A stretch of 64,000 nucleotides of DNA from Robiginitalea biformata HTCC2501. GTDB taxonomy: Bacteria; Bacteroidota; Bacteroidia; Flavobacteriales; Flavobacteriaceae. Where the stretch lies: the NCBI RefSeq assembly GCF_000024125.1, contig NC_013222.1, positions 2,738,501 to 2,802,500 of the forward strand, in the 5' to 3' direction. Numbering within the stretch: the stretch's first letter is position 1; each line of letters opens with the position of its first letter. The notes beneath the pieces were generated by a model that was not told where the DNA came from, searched no databases, and was given only the letters and a program-made list of their open reading frames with translations. Positions 46,473 through 55,409 of the stretch are shown one piece after another. Both the position numbers and the translations under genes were made by a program.

Positions 46473-47516
46473 TTACCGGCGGATATTCATCGAGTTTATC
46501 CACCGGATATACTGCTCTTTATTTCGGTTATGTTGCGATAGCGTCTCCGCAAACTGGTGATAACCAAAGTTTTCGGTGTCCGCAACCATATAGAGGTAGT
46601 TGTGGGACTCCGGGTTGAGCACGGCCTCAATGGCCGAAATATCCGGCATGAAAATAGGCCCGGGCGGTATCCCCCCGTACTTGTAGGTGTTGTACGGGGA
46701 ATCCAGCTCCAGGTCGCGGTAGAGGACGCGTTTGATAATGGTGTCGTAATTCCCGGTTTCCCGCTTGATTGCGTAAATCACCGTCGGGTCGGCTTGCAGG
46801 GCCATATTCCTTCTGAGGCGGTTCAGGTAAAGCCCGGCCACCCGGGGGCGTTCGTCGGGTTTGGCGGTTTCCTTATGTACAATCGACGCCAGGGCGATCA
46901 CTTCTTCAGGTTCCAGTCCAACCTCCGCAGCCTTTTCCCGGCGCGCCTCATTCCAGAACCGATTGTACTCCTCCAGCATCCGCTCCCGGAATTCCAGGGC
47001 GTCGGTATCCCAGAAAAATTCGTAGCTGTTGGGGATGTAAGGCACCAGGGCCTGGTCCCGGGTCCATCCGTGCTGTGCCAGGAATGCCGTATCGGTAAAT
47101 GCTTCCAGCAGGGAGGCGGAATCCGCCTCAATCTGCCCGGCTATCCGGCCGGCCAGGGACGCGGGCCGCTCCTGGTTGTTGAAGGATACCTGTACGGGTG
47201 TATTTGCCGAACGAAGCGAATTGATGATTTCGTTGTTGTTCATCCCGCGCCGGATGGGGTACCTGCCGGCCCGTACATTGGAGGTGTATTTTTTACGGCG
47301 GGCTACCGCATCGAACGTTTCAAGGTCCCTGAGCAATGGTTCCAGGCGCAAACGCACGGAATCATACGGCGCCCCGGTGCGTATATAGACATAGGCCACC
47401 TCGTTTTCAAAAGCCGTATTCGGCACAAATAGTGCCCGGTAGATCAGGTAGGCAAAGGCCCCGGCGACGATCAGGCCGCCCAGCAAAACGAAAAGCAAAA
47501 TCTTTTTACGATACAT
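46473..47516 (-). CDS. mltG: Endolytic transglycosylase MltG
   Basis: 347-aa inner-membrane protein that cuts nascent peptidoglycan strands. One TM helix (ILLFVLLGGLIVAGAFAYLI, about 6-25), LysM-like region, then the YceG domain with catalytic E216 in ALASIVHKETAKPDERP, LYLNRLRRNMALQADPTVIY and the C-terminal LNPESHNYLYMV. Length matches the family. Its start overlaps the GNAT gene end by 11 bases. Confidence 0.95.
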   Translation of the reverse strand: MYRKKILLFVLLGGLIVAGAFAYLIYRALFVPNTAFENEVAYVYIRTGAPYDSVRLRLEPLLRDLETFDAVARRKKYTSNVRAGRYPIRRGMNNNEIINSLRSANTPVQVSFNNQERPASLAGRIAGQIEADSASLLEAFTDTAFLAQHGWTRDQALVPYIPNSYEFFWDTDALEFRERMLEEYNRFWNEARREKAAEVGLEPEEVIALASIVHKETAKPDERPRVAGLYLNRLRRNMALQADPTVIYAIKRETGNYDTIIKRVLYRDLELDSPYNTYKYGGIPPGPIFMPDISAIEAVLNPESHNYLYMVADTENFGYHQFAETLSQHNRNKEQYIRWINSMNIRR

Positions 47517-48036
47517 CCGGATGGAATTTTTGGAGGAAAACTTCGTCCCGGAAACCTTTGGCCGTCCGGGTCCAGTCTACCCGGACCCCGGTTTCCCGGA
47601 AACCGGCCTTTTTAAATACCCTGAGGCTCGCAGCATTGTCCGCCCCGACCCCTGCGTAAATCTGGTGCAGGCCCAGGACGCGGAACCCGTACTCGCAGAC
47701 CAGGCGGATGGCTTCTTCGCCATATCCCTTCTTGCGGGAGGCATCCTCGGAAATAACGATCCCCAGACCAGCGCGCAAGTGGCGGGGATCAAAATCAAAC
47801 AGGTCGATCAGGCCAATGCAGCGATGGTCCTGCCGGCAAATTGCCAGGCGCAGTTGCTTGGCCTCATAGATATCCCGGTGGGCAACTTCGAGATATTGCC
47901 GGAGTATCTTTTTTGAATACGGGGTCAGCGTGCCACTGATCTCCCAGATTTCCGGGTCGTTCTCAAGGGCGTACAGGAATTCGAGGTCTTCCGGTTCCAG
48001 GGCCCGCAAACGGATATTTTCACCTTCCAGTTTCAC
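47506..48036 (-). CDS. GNAT family N-acetyltransferase (RimJ/RimL type)
   Basis: 176-aa acetyltransferase of the RimJ/RimL-like Acetyltransf_3 type: IRLRALEPEDLEFLYALEND, CIGLIDLFDFDPRHLRAGLG, ASRKKGYGEEAIRLVCEYGF and GADNAASLRVFKKAGF. It probably acetylates an N-terminus or small amine; the substrate is unknown. It is sandwiched between dapF (4-base overlap) and mltG (11-base overlap), so the three are one transcription unit. Confidence 0.9.
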   Translation of the reverse strand: MKLEGENIRLRALEPEDLEFLYALENDPEIWEISGTLTPYSKKILRQYLEVAHRDIYEAKQLRLAICRQDHRCIGLIDLFDFDPRHLRAGLGIVISEDASRKKGYGEEAIRLVCEYGFRVLGLHQIYAGVGADNAASLRVFKKAGFRETGVRVDWTRTAKGFRDEVFLQKFHPDVS

Positions 48037-48806
48037 GACAGGGTTCCTTTAAATACCATCCGGGCCGGACCTGTCAGCCAGATATCCGTATAGGCACCGG
48101 CGTCCTTGCGGAAAGCAACTTCCAGGTCGCCCCCGCGCGTGCGGATCCGCGTAGGTTGCTCCGGGTGTTTCCCCTGGGCCTCCATCGCAATGGCCGCGGC
48201 CGTAACCCCCGTGCCGCAGGAGTAGGTTTCCGCCTCCACCCCGCGTTCGTAGGTGCGTACATGCAGGACCCCGTCAGGCTGCAGTTCCACAAAATTGATA
48301 TTGCTGCCCGGCTCCCCGTACAAACTGTAACGCAGGCGCTTCCCCTCCCGATCCACGTCATAAGCCTCCAGGCCGGACACTTCCTGGACGTGGTGGGGCG
48401 AACCCGTGTTGAGGAAGCTATAGTTTTTTTTGTGCCGGATCTCCCCCACATCTGCCATACGGAGGGACACGGATTCCCCGCTGATCCGGGCCTCGTGCAG
48501 GCCGTCCGATGCGACGAAACGACAGGTGTCGCCTACGATCCCCAGGAATTTTGCAAAAGCCGTAATACAGCGGCCCCCATTGCCGCACATGCTCCCGGGC
48601 CTGCCGTCCGAATTAAAATATACCATGCGGAAGTCCGCGCCCGGATCGTTTTCTAGCAGGATCAACCCGTCGGCCCCGATTCCGAAGCGACGGTGGCAGA
48701 GATTGGCGATGTGGGAGGAGTCATTCCCGGGAAACCCGCCCAGGCGGTTGTCGATCAGGATAAAGTCGTTTCCGGTTGCCTGGTATTTATAAAAAAGCTG
48801 TTCCAT
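48033..48806 (-). CDS. dapF: Diaminopimelate epimerase
   Basis: Converts LL- to meso-diaminopimelate for lysine and peptidoglycan. 257 aa from the ATG at 48806; the frame to 48824 overlaps a -7 box. The two catalytic cysteines are C74 (SMCGNGGRC) and C197 (TYSCGTGVTA); the opening FYKYQATGNDFILIDNR is the family start. It heads the dapF-GNAT-mltG unit, which ties wall precursor and wall-cutting enzymes together. Confidence 0.96.
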   Translation of the reverse strand: MEQLFYKYQATGNDFILIDNRLGGFPGNDSSHIANLCHRRFGIGADGLILLENDPGADFRMVYFNSDGRPGSMCGNGGRCITAFAKFLGIVGDTCRFVASDGLHEARISGESVSLRMADVGEIRHKKNYSFLNTGSPHHVQEVSGLEAYDVDREGKRLRYSLYGEPGSNINFVELQPDGVLHVRTYERGVEAETYSCGTGVTAAAIAMEAQGKHPEQPTRIRTRGGDLEVAFRKDAGAYTDIWLTGPARMVFKGTLS

Positions 48807-48823
48807 GGCATATATCTCGGGCA

Positions 48824-48831
48824 CAAATATA
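48824..48831 (-). promoter_or_regulatory. -7 box (TATATTTG on the minus strand) for dapF
   Basis: CAAATATA on the plus strand is TATATTTG on the minus strand, ending 17 bases before the dapF ATG at 48806. It excludes the upstream in-frame TTG as the start. Confidence 0.5.
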
Positions 48832-48926
48832 CGTTTTAATCAGGGCCTCGCGCCCGTTAAAATGTCGTTAAAGCAAAACAATTCGGCAATTAATCCATTA
48901 ATTTTATAGTGTTAAAATCATTGTGT

Positions 48927-50318
48927 ATGAAGCGTATCGCCGGACTTTTTTTTATCGCTATTGCCGCAGGGGCAACTACCCTTGGGGCGTATAAGTTATT
49001 TTTCGAACCCCGTGCGACCACCTACCTGACCGAAAACGACTCGATGCCGGTATTCCACACGGCCGGCACCCCGGCCTATTCCGCAGGTGCCGGGATTGAC
49101 GAAGCCGATTTCACCCTGGCTGCCGAGAATACGGTAAACGCCGTGGTACACGTCAAGAATGTCACCCTGAGCCGCGGGAGCGGCAGCCTGCTGGAATTCC
49201 TCTACGGGTATGAAGAACGGGCCCGCCCGCAGGTGGGGACGGGATCCGGGGTAATCATCTCCCCGGACGGGCATATCGTGACCAACAACCATGTGATTTC
49301 CCGGGCCAACCAGCTGACAGTCACCCTGAACAACAACCGGACCTATGACGCCACAGTCATCGGCACGGACCCGAATACGGATATCGCCCTGATCAAGATA
49401 GAACCCGAACGCCCCCTCCCCTATCTCGCTTTCGGGGATTCAGACAATGTGCGCATCGGGGAATGGGTCCTGGCGGTGGGAAATCCGTTTAATCTGACAT
49501 CGACGGTAACGGCGGGAATCGTGAGCGCCAAGGCGCGCGACCTGGGCAGGAACCAGTCGTTTATTCAAACCGATGCGGCCGTCAACCCCGGGAATAGCGG
49601 GGGAGCCCTGGTCAATACCAACGGCGACCTGATTGGCATCAATACGGCCATCACCTCCCAGACGGGTTCCTACATCGGCTATTCCTTTGCCGTCCCCAGC
49701 AACATCGCGCGGAAAATCGTGGAGGATCTGTTGGAATACGGCGACGTACAAAAAGGGGTCATCGGTATCGAATCTCCCCGCCTGAACACCCGGTACGCGG
49801 TGGAAAACGGCATTGATGAAATCGACGGCGTCTTTGTGGACGGGGTGGAAGAAGGTTCCGGAGCGGAAGAGGCCGGCCTGGAACGGGGCGACATTATCCG
49901 GAGGGTCGACGATATCCGCGTGCGGCGGATGGCAGACCTCACCGGCTATATCTCCACGAAACGCCCGGGGGACGAAGTCCGGGTGGTCCTGGAACGGGAT
50001 GGGGAAGAACTGGCTGTCCCCGTGGAAATCCGGGAACGGCAGACCACCGTCGTGCCGCGAATGGGGGTTAAGGTCAAAAACCTTACAGATGCGGAAAAAG
50101 AACGTTACGGAACCGAAGTGGGCGTCAAAATCGTAGGGGTCCCCGAAACCTACCGGAGGTACGACCTGGAGGGCAAGATCATATTGGCTGTAGACGATGA
50201 CGAGATCCGGGATATCGAAGACGCCCGGAACCTCTTTGCCAAGATTTCCCGCTATGGGAATACGAGTATCACCCTGCTGGATGAGAACGGCCAAAAAGAA
50301 CGGATCATCTTTCAGTAA
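48927..50318 (+). CDS. Periplasmic Do/DegP-type serine protease
   Basis: 463 aa from the ATG at 48927, which opens a signal peptide or anchor (MKRIAGLFFIAIAAGATTLG); the GTG at 48909 would hide it. HtrA protease with catalytic H122 (VTNNHVIS), D152 (NTDIALIKI) and S224 (NPGNSGGALVN), then a PDZ domain (VEEGSGAEEAGLERGDIIRR) and a second, divergent PDZ-like region (about 380-463). It degrades or refolds misfolded envelope proteins. Followed by a clear terminator. It could equally be called DegQ. Confidence 0.94.
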   Translation: MKRIAGLFFIAIAAGATTLGAYKLFFEPRATTYLTENDSMPVFHTAGTPAYSAGAGIDEADFTLAAENTVNAVVHVKNVTLSRGSGSLLEFLYGYEERARPQVGTGSGVIISPDGHIVTNNHVISRANQLTVTLNNNRTYDATVIGTDPNTDIALIKIEPERPLPYLAFGDSDNVRIGEWVLAVGNPFNLTSTVTAGIVSAKARDLGRNQSFIQTDAAVNPGNSGGALVNTNGDLIGINTAITSQTGSYIGYSFAVPSNIARKIVEDLLEYGDVQKGVIGIESPRLNTRYAVENGIDEIDGVFVDGVEEGSGAEEAGLERGDIIRRVDDIRVRRMADLTGYISTKRPGDEVRVVLERDGEELAVPVEIRERQTTVVPRMGVKVKNLTDAEKERYGTEVGVKIVGVPETYRRYDLEGKIILAVDDDEIRDIEDARNLFAKISRYGNTSITLLDENGQKERIIFQ

Positions 50319-50340
50319 TATTGCGAATAATATAATTCAA

Positions 50341-50364
50341 CCCGCCAAATCCGGCGGGTTTTTT
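50341..50364 (+). terminator. Rho-independent terminator of the DegP-type gene
   Basis: CCCGCC pairs with GGCGGG around a six-base loop and is followed by six T. It lies 22 bases past the stop at 50318. Confidence 0.88.
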
Positions 50365-50440
50365 GATAATTGTGATTTTACTAGGGGAAATTATCTGAAA
50401 TCCATAATTTTATCCCCATAAACACTTGACAACCTTTCCT

Positions 50441-51889
50441 ATGAACCAGAGCTCCTACGAAAAGGAATTGGCCTTTCAGGCAGACCGCCGGAAAGCCACC
50501 ACGGAATTCATCAAGATTATCAGTGACCTGTGGTACGATAAGGCAATCGAAGTGGTGTTGTTTAAAAACCAGATCATCGACCGCAATGTCAGCGAGATCA
50601 TCAACCTGCACGAGTACGCGGGACAGTTTGTGCAAAAGCCTATTTCTATCTTCGATTCCGTGGAGTTGCTCCGCGCCATCAGCGACCTGGACCTCCCCCC
50701 TTCCAAGCTGGACATCGGCAAACTCACCTTTGAATTTCATTCCGAGGACAACAACCGCTACCACGACGCCAAGTCGTTTATTATCGACAAACTCAAGGAT
50801 GCCCGCCACTATCCGGAAATAGCCCCCAAGGACGTTATCCTCTATGGGTTCGGACGGATCGGCAGGTTGCTGGCCCGGGAACTGATGGCCAAAACCGGCA
50901 AGGGCAACCAGCTCAGGCTCCGGGCCATCGTCACCCGGGGGGAAGTGGATGAAACCACCCTGGAGAAACGGGCGATGCTCATGCGAACCGACTCCGTCCA
51001 CGGGCCGTTTTCCGGGACAGTGGAGCCCGATATCGCCAATAAAGCACTCATCGTGAACGGCACGACCGTCCACATGATTTCCGCCTCCGACCCGTCGGGT
51101 ATCGATTACACGAAATACGATATTCGCGACGCCCTGGTCATAGACAATACAGGCGCCTTCCGGGACGAGGCCTCCCTGGGCCAGCACCTGGGGTCCAAAG
51201 GGGTGGCAAAGGTATTGCTCACCGCCCCGGGCAAGGACATCCCCAACATTGTCCACGGGGTGAACCACCGGGAATTTGACCCGGAGCAGGTACATATATA
51301 TTCTGCTGCATCCTGCACCACGAATGCCATTACTCCTATCCTGAAGGTGGTGGAGGACTCGCTGGGGATCCGAAAAGGACACCTGGAAACCATCCACGCC
51401 TACACCAACGACCAGAACCTGGTGGATAATATCCACGGGAAATACCGGCGAGGGCGGGCCGCCGCCCTGAATATGGTCATTACCGAAACGGGAGCCGGCA
51501 AGGCGGTTGCCAAGGCATTGCCCGCCCTGGAAGGCAAACTTACCTCCAACGCCATCCGCGTTCCGGTCCCGAATGGTTCCCTGGCCATCCTGAACCTGGA
51601 ATTAAAAAACAAAACCAGCCTGGATAGCCTCAACACGATCCTCAAGAAATACGCCCTGGAAGGCGACCTGGTGGAACAGATCAAATTCAGCCTGAGCAAT
51701 GAGCTTGTTTCCTCCGATATAATCGGTTCATCGGCTCCTGCGGTTTACGACAGCCGGGCCACGATTGTCTCGGGGGGCGGAAAAAACATCATCCTCTATG
51801 TTTGGTACGACAATGAATATGGCTATGCGCACCAGGTAATCCGGCTGGCCAAATACATTGCCAAGGTCCGCAGGTATACCTACTATTGA
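50441..51889 (+). CDS. Glyceraldehyde-3-phosphate dehydrogenase, long form
   Basis: 482 aa from the ATG at 50441 (a TTG at 50426 is also in frame). The C-terminal 350 residues are a normal GAPDH: Rossmann LYGFGRIGRLLARELM from about residue 134, catalytic C292 in SAASCTTNAITPILK, and WYDNEYGYAHQVIRLAKYI. The first 130 residues are an extra helical domain not found in standard 330-aa GAPDH. Similar long forms occur in Flavobacteriia. It could be a glycolytic or gluconeogenic isoform. No operon partners. Confidence 0.93.
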   Translation: MNQSSYEKELAFQADRRKATTEFIKIISDLWYDKAIEVVLFKNQIIDRNVSEIINLHEYAGQFVQKPISIFDSVELLRAISDLDLPPSKLDIGKLTFEFHSEDNNRYHDAKSFIIDKLKDARHYPEIAPKDVILYGFGRIGRLLARELMAKTGKGNQLRLRAIVTRGEVDETTLEKRAMLMRTDSVHGPFSGTVEPDIANKALIVNGTTVHMISASDPSGIDYTKYDIRDALVIDNTGAFRDEASLGQHLGSKGVAKVLLTAPGKDIPNIVHGVNHREFDPEQVHIYSAASCTTNAITPILKVVEDSLGIRKGHLETIHAYTNDQNLVDNIHGKYRRGRAAALNMVITETGAGKAVAKALPALEGKLTSNAIRVPVPNGSLAILNLELKNKTSLDSLNTILKKYALEGDLVEQIKFSLSNELVSSDIIGSSAPAVYDSRATIVSGGGKNIILYVWYDNEYGYAHQVIRLAKYIAKVRRYTYY

Positions 51890-52025
51890 AGCGCCTAGGA
51901 GGTTCTGGCTCAGGGGCCTGTTCCACTTTGAGGACGGTTCTTATTGCGGCAGGTGTTTTCCAATTTCATTTTATTGGAGTACTTTAGCCCCACCTTGAAT
52001 CACGATAACCCTACAACACGCTAAA

Positions 52026-52637
52026 ATGAAGTTTATACGATTTTGGACCTTGCTCAGCGCCCTGATGACCGCACCCCTGCTGGTTGCCCAGGACAGTGAG
52101 GAACCTTCCCTGGACGGGGGAACTATTGAGAGCCAATTCGAATATATATTCAAGCGCTCCGGAAATTACAATGCAGAAGGCCGGCGGTACGAAGTGGTCC
52201 GGGCCATCGAGCTCGACAAACTCAGGGGGAATGTCCTCGACAGCCTGAGCGCTGCCCGGGCAGAGGCCAGCCAGCTGAATTCCACGATAGCCGGGCAGGA
52301 AACCACCATCGAAAACCTCAATAGCAAACTGGAGGAAACCAGCCAGGAACTCGCAGCCGTCACCGAGGAAAAAGACAGTATGTCCTTCTTTGGCGCCCTG
52401 GTTTCCAAAGCCACTTACAATATCATTCTCTGGACCATTATCATCGGGCTGTTGCTGCTCCTGTTGCTGTTCATCTACCGGTTCCGCCGAAGCAACGTGC
52501 TCACCCAGGAAGCCAAAACAAAACTGGCGGACCTTGAGAACGAATACGAGGACCACCGCAGGCGGGCACTGGAGCGCGAACAGCGTATCAGCCGCCAGCT
52601 GCAGGACGAGATCAACAAGTACAAAAAATCCAAATAA
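52026..52637 (+). CDS. Membrane-anchored coiled-coil protein, unknown function
   Basis: 203-aa protein with an N-terminal signal peptide (MKFIRFWTLLSALMTAPLLV then AQ), a coiled-coil periplasmic part (LSAARAEASQLNSTIAGQET then TIENLNSKLEETSQEL), one strong TM helix (IILWTIIIGLLLLLLLFIYR, about 137-156), and a second charged coiled coil in the cytosol. I do not know a biochemical role. It sits 24 bases before trmD, and databases sometimes carry the trmD name over to it wrongly. Confidence 0.75.
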   Translation: MKFIRFWTLLSALMTAPLLVAQDSEEPSLDGGTIESQFEYIFKRSGNYNAEGRRYEVVRAIELDKLRGNVLDSLSAARAEASQLNSTIAGQETTIENLNSKLEETSQELAAVTEEKDSMSFFGALVSKATYNIILWTIIIGLLLLLLLFIYRFRRSNVLTQEAKTKLADLENEYEDHRRRALEREQRISRQLQDEINKYKKSK

Positions 52638-52661
52638 GCCGGGCAACCCCGGTTGCAGGCC

Positions 52662-53351
52662 ATGCGCATCGATATCGTCACCGTCCTCCCGGAATTGCTC
52701 CGGAGCCCATTTGACGCCTCCATCCTCAAGCGGGCCATCGATAGCGGCCTGGTATCGGTTCACCTGCACAACCTCCGCGACTACGCCACCAACGCTTATA
52801 AACAGGTAGACGACTATCCCTTCGGGGGTGGGGCGGGCATGGTCCTGATGGCCGAACCCATCGACCGGTGTTTTTCCGAGCTTACCGCCCAGCGGGAATA
52901 CGACGAAATTATTTACATGACGCCCGATGGGGAAACCCTCCGCCAGCCGGCCGTCAACGCGCTCTCCCTGAAAAAGAACCTGTTGATCCTCTGCGGGCAT
53001 TATAAAGGGGTGGACCAACGGATCCGGGATCTGTGGATTACCCGGGAAATATCCATTGGCGATTACGTCCTCTCCGGAGGCGAACTGGGCGCAGCCGTAC
53101 TCTGCGACGCCATCATCCGCCTGTTGCCGGGGGTTCTCGGGGACGAGACTTCCGCCCTGACGGACACCTTCCAGGATAACCTGCTCGCACCGCCCATATA
53201 TACGCGGCCCCGGGAATTTCGCGGCTTGTCCGTGCCGGAAGTGCTCACCAGCGGGCACAGCGGCAAAATCGAGGCCTGGCGGGAAGAACAGGCGCACCTG
53301 CGCACCCGGGAACGTCGGCCCGACTTGCTCGACCCCGGGGAGGACCACTAA
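52662..53351 (+). CDS. trmD: tRNA (guanine-37-N1)-methyltransferase
   Basis: 229-aa SPOUT methyltransferase making m1G37, which prevents +1 frameshifts. Start ATG at 52662 ([20 protein letters not shown]); the TTG at 52653 is rejected. Family marks: [48 protein letters not shown] and the SPOUT knot [20 protein letters not shown]. Between the coiled-coil protein and rplS, the order known from many genomes (trmD next to rplS). Confidence 0.97.
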   Translation: MRIDIVTVLPELLRSPFDASILKRAIDSGLVSVHLHNLRDYATNAYKQVDDYPFGGGAGMVLMAEPIDRCFSELTAQREYDEIIYMTPDGETLRQPAVNALSLKKNLLILCGHYKGVDQRIRDLWITREISIGDYVLSGGELGAAVLCDAIIRLLPGVLGDETSALTDTFQDNLLAPPIYTRPREFRGLSVPEVLTSGHSGKIEAWREEQAHLRTRERRPDLLDPGEDH

Positions 53352-53366
53352 ATTTGCGCGATTTTC

Positions 53367-53396
53367 TTGCCAGTTGGGATTTATCGATTATTTTTG
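53367..53396 (+). promoter_or_regulatory. Full Bacteroidota promoter (-33 TTG, 19-bp spacer, -7 TATTTTTG) for rplS
   Basis: TTG at 53367-53369 and TATTTTTG at 53389-53396 are exactly 19 bases apart, the best complete promoter in the window. Transcription would start near 53401, leaving a leader of about 66 bases. The leader holds a 5-bp hairpin, ACCTC/GAGGT with loop TGAC (53414-53427), that could take part in L19 control, which is speculation. Confidence 0.7.
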
Positions 53397-53466
53397 CACA
53401 CGATTTCAGGTCAACCTCTGACGAGGTACGTGCATGTTGGCCCGAACAGAACAGTAAAGCAATACC

Positions 53467-53817
53467 ATGGAATCTTTAGTAAGCTTTGTCGAAAACGAAT
53501 TTGTGGCCCGGAAGGAATTCCCGAAATTTTCCGCCGGCGACACGATCACCGTATACTACGAAATTAAGGAAGGTGAAAAAACGCGTACCCAGTTTTTCCG
53601 GGGCGTCGTTATCCAGCGCCGCGGCAGCGGGGCAACGGAGACCTTTACCATCCGCAAGATGAGCGGCACGGTTGGCGTTGAGCGGATCTTCCCGATCAAT
53701 ATGCCTGCCCTGCAAAAAATCGAAATCAACAAACGCGGGAAAGTTCGCCGGGCGCGGATTTTCTACTTCCGCGGACTTACCGGGAAAAAAGCCCGGATCA
53801 AAGAAGTACGTTCCTGA
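53467..53817 (+). CDS. rplS: 50S ribosomal protein L19
   Basis: 116-aa ribosomal protein at the 30S-50S interface. SLVSFVENEFVARKEFPKFS, FSAGDTITVYYEIKEGEKTR, FRGVVIQRRGSG and the terminal KVRRARIFYFRGLTGKKARI are standard L19. Its own strong promoter lies at 53367-53396 and an intrinsic terminator follows at 53845-53870, so it can be made as a monocistronic mRNA besides read-through from trmD. Confidence 0.97.
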   Translation: MESLVSFVENEFVARKEFPKFSAGDTITVYYEIKEGEKTRTQFFRGVVIQRRGSGATETFTIRKMSGTVGVERIFPINMPALQKIEINKRGKVRRARIFYFRGLTGKKARIKEVRS

Positions 53818-53844
53818 TACATATCATCAGCAAAGCAAAGAAAT

Positions 53845-53870
53845 AGCCCCGGGAAACCGGGGCTTTTTTT
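53845..53870 (+). terminator. Rho-independent terminator of rplS
   Basis: AGCCCCGG pairs with CCGGGGCT around a GAAA tetraloop and is followed by seven T. It lies 28 bases past the rplS stop. Confidence 0.9.
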
Positions 53871-53902
53871 ATGGCCTCATTTTTACACATCCCTCCCGTT
53901 TT

Positions 53903-53929
53903 CACGGCCTAGCGCGCATTTTGGCCGTG
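53903..53929. repeat. Inverted repeat CACGGCC/GGCCGTG downstream of rocD
   Basis: Perfect 7-bp arms 13 bases apart in the rplS-rocD convergent gap. Neither strand has a T-run after it, so it is not a standard terminator; it may still end rocD transcription or do nothing. Confidence 0.4.
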
Positions 53930-53938
53930 GCAGCCAGT

Positions 53939-55216
53939 TTATGATTGCTGATATTCCAGCAGGGTTTTCCGGATGATCGACAGGCAATCCAGCAACTCCT
54001 CCTCGGTCATGACCAAAGGCGGTGCAAACCGGATGATGTTCCCGTGGGTGGGCTTGGCCAGCAAGCCGTTTTCTTTCAGGGCGAGGCAAATTTCCCAGGC
54101 GGTGGAGCTATCCTCGGAATCGTCAATGACGATGGCATTCAGCAGGCCCTTGCCGCGAACGAGCCGCACCAGGTCCGTATCGTCGATAATTTCCTGCATC
54201 TTTTCGCGGAAGAGGCGGCCCAGGGCATCGGCCTTTTCGGCCAGCCGTTCCTCGGCTACAACTTCCAGGGCCGCGGTTGCCACTGCACATGCCAGCGGAT
54301 TCCCCCCGAATGTGGATCCGTGGTTGCCCGGACGGATGACTTCCATCACCGGGTCGTTGGCCAGGACAGCGGAAACGGGAAGCACCCCGCCGGAGATCGC
54401 CTTGCCGAGAATCAGGACGTCGGGTTTGACATCCGGGGTCCCGCTGCAGTTCTTCTCCGGACAGTCGCAATTCCCGCAACTGGCCAGCAGGCGCCCTGTG
54501 CGGGCGATCCCGGTCTGGACTTCATCCGCCATGAGCAGGACATTGTGCTCCTTGCAAATGGCATGCGCCTTTTGGAGGTAATCCGCATCGGGAACATTCA
54601 CCCCGGCCTCCCCCTGAATGGGTTCCACCAGGAAAGCAGCTACGTCCGGCCCCATGGCAGCTTCCAGCGCTTCCAGGTCGTTGTACGGGATCGGGACGAT
54701 ACCCGGGGTAAACGGCCCGAAATGCTCGGTGGCCACCGGGTCATTGGATGCGGAAATAATCGTGATGGTCCGGCCGTGGAAGTTGTTCAGGCAGACGATG
54801 ACCTTGGCCCTTCCATCCGGAATTCCCTTTTTCTCATATCCCCATTTCCTGCCGAGCTTGATAGCTGTCTCCACGGCTTCGGCCCCGGTATTCATGGGCA
54901 GTACCTTATCGTACCCGAAGAATTCGCACAGATATTTCTCGTACTCCCCCAGCCGGTCGTTGTAAAAAGCCCTTGAGGTGAGGGTGAGTTTTTGCGCCTG
55001 CTCCGTGAGCGCCCCGATAATTTTCGGGTGGCAGTGCCCCTGGTTTACCGCCGAATAGGCCGATAAAAAATCGTAATATTTTTGGCCGTCTACGTCCCAG
55101 ACGTAAACCCCTTCGCCCCTGCTGAGTACTACGGGCAGCGGATGGTAGTTATGCGCCCCGTACTGCGCTTCCAGGGCAATAGCCTTGTCCGATTGTCGCT
55201 TTTCAATTACAGACAT
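53939..55216 (-). CDS. rocD: Ornithine aminotransferase with a four-Cys insert
   Basis: Ornithine plus 2-oxoglutarate to glutamate-5-semialdehyde plus glutamate. 425 aa from the ATG at 55216 ([20 protein letters not shown]); the frame to 55336 has no family match. Class III aminotransferase: [38 protein letters not shown], and PLP K272 in LGKAISGG. Between these lies a Cys-rich insert, C247, C250, C252 and C257 ([11 protein letters not shown]), absent from human and Bacillus enzymes as I recall them. Divergent from rlmD. Confidence 0.94.
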   Translation of the reverse strand: MSVIEKRQSDKAIALEAQYGAHNYHPLPVVLSRGEGVYVWDVDGQKYYDFLSAYSAVNQGHCHPKIIGALTEQAQKLTLTSRAFYNDRLGEYEKYLCEFFGYDKVLPMNTGAEAVETAIKLGRKWGYEKKGIPDGRAKVIVCLNNFHGRTITIISASNDPVATEHFGPFTPGIVPIPYNDLEALEAAMGPDVAAFLVEPIQGEAGVNVPDADYLQKAHAICKEHNVLLMADEVQTGIARTGRLLASCGNCDCPEKNCSGTPDVKPDVLILGKAISGGVLPVSAVLANDPVMEVIRPGNHGSTFGGNPLACAVATAALEVVAEERLAEKADALGRLFREKMQEIIDDTDLVRLVRGKGLLNAIVIDDSEDSSTAWEICLALKENGLLAKPTHGNIIRFAPPLVMTEEELLDCLSIIRKTLLEYQQS

Positions 55217-55396
55217 TTCCCAAAGTTTTTTAAATAGACAAACACCATTCCTTCTTAGTGGAGAGAAATCATCCGGAAAGCGCCTTAAAGGTAGGAAATT
55301 GCCCCTGAGGAACCAAAAATGCGCCGCCGGGAACAACCGCTACTTCGGGCAGGTGCCCCAGGAGATTCTCGCTATGGCCGCAAGCAGAAAACAACG

Positions 55397-55404
55397 TATT
55401 TTTG
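55397..55404 (+). promoter_or_regulatory. -7 box TATTTTTG at rlmD start
   Basis: TATTTTTG fits the -7 consensus; the rlmD ATG at 55410 follows after five bases, so the mRNA would be leaderless or nearly so. This also rules out the longer upstream frame from 55185. Confidence 0.55.
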
Positions 55405-55409
55405 CCCCC

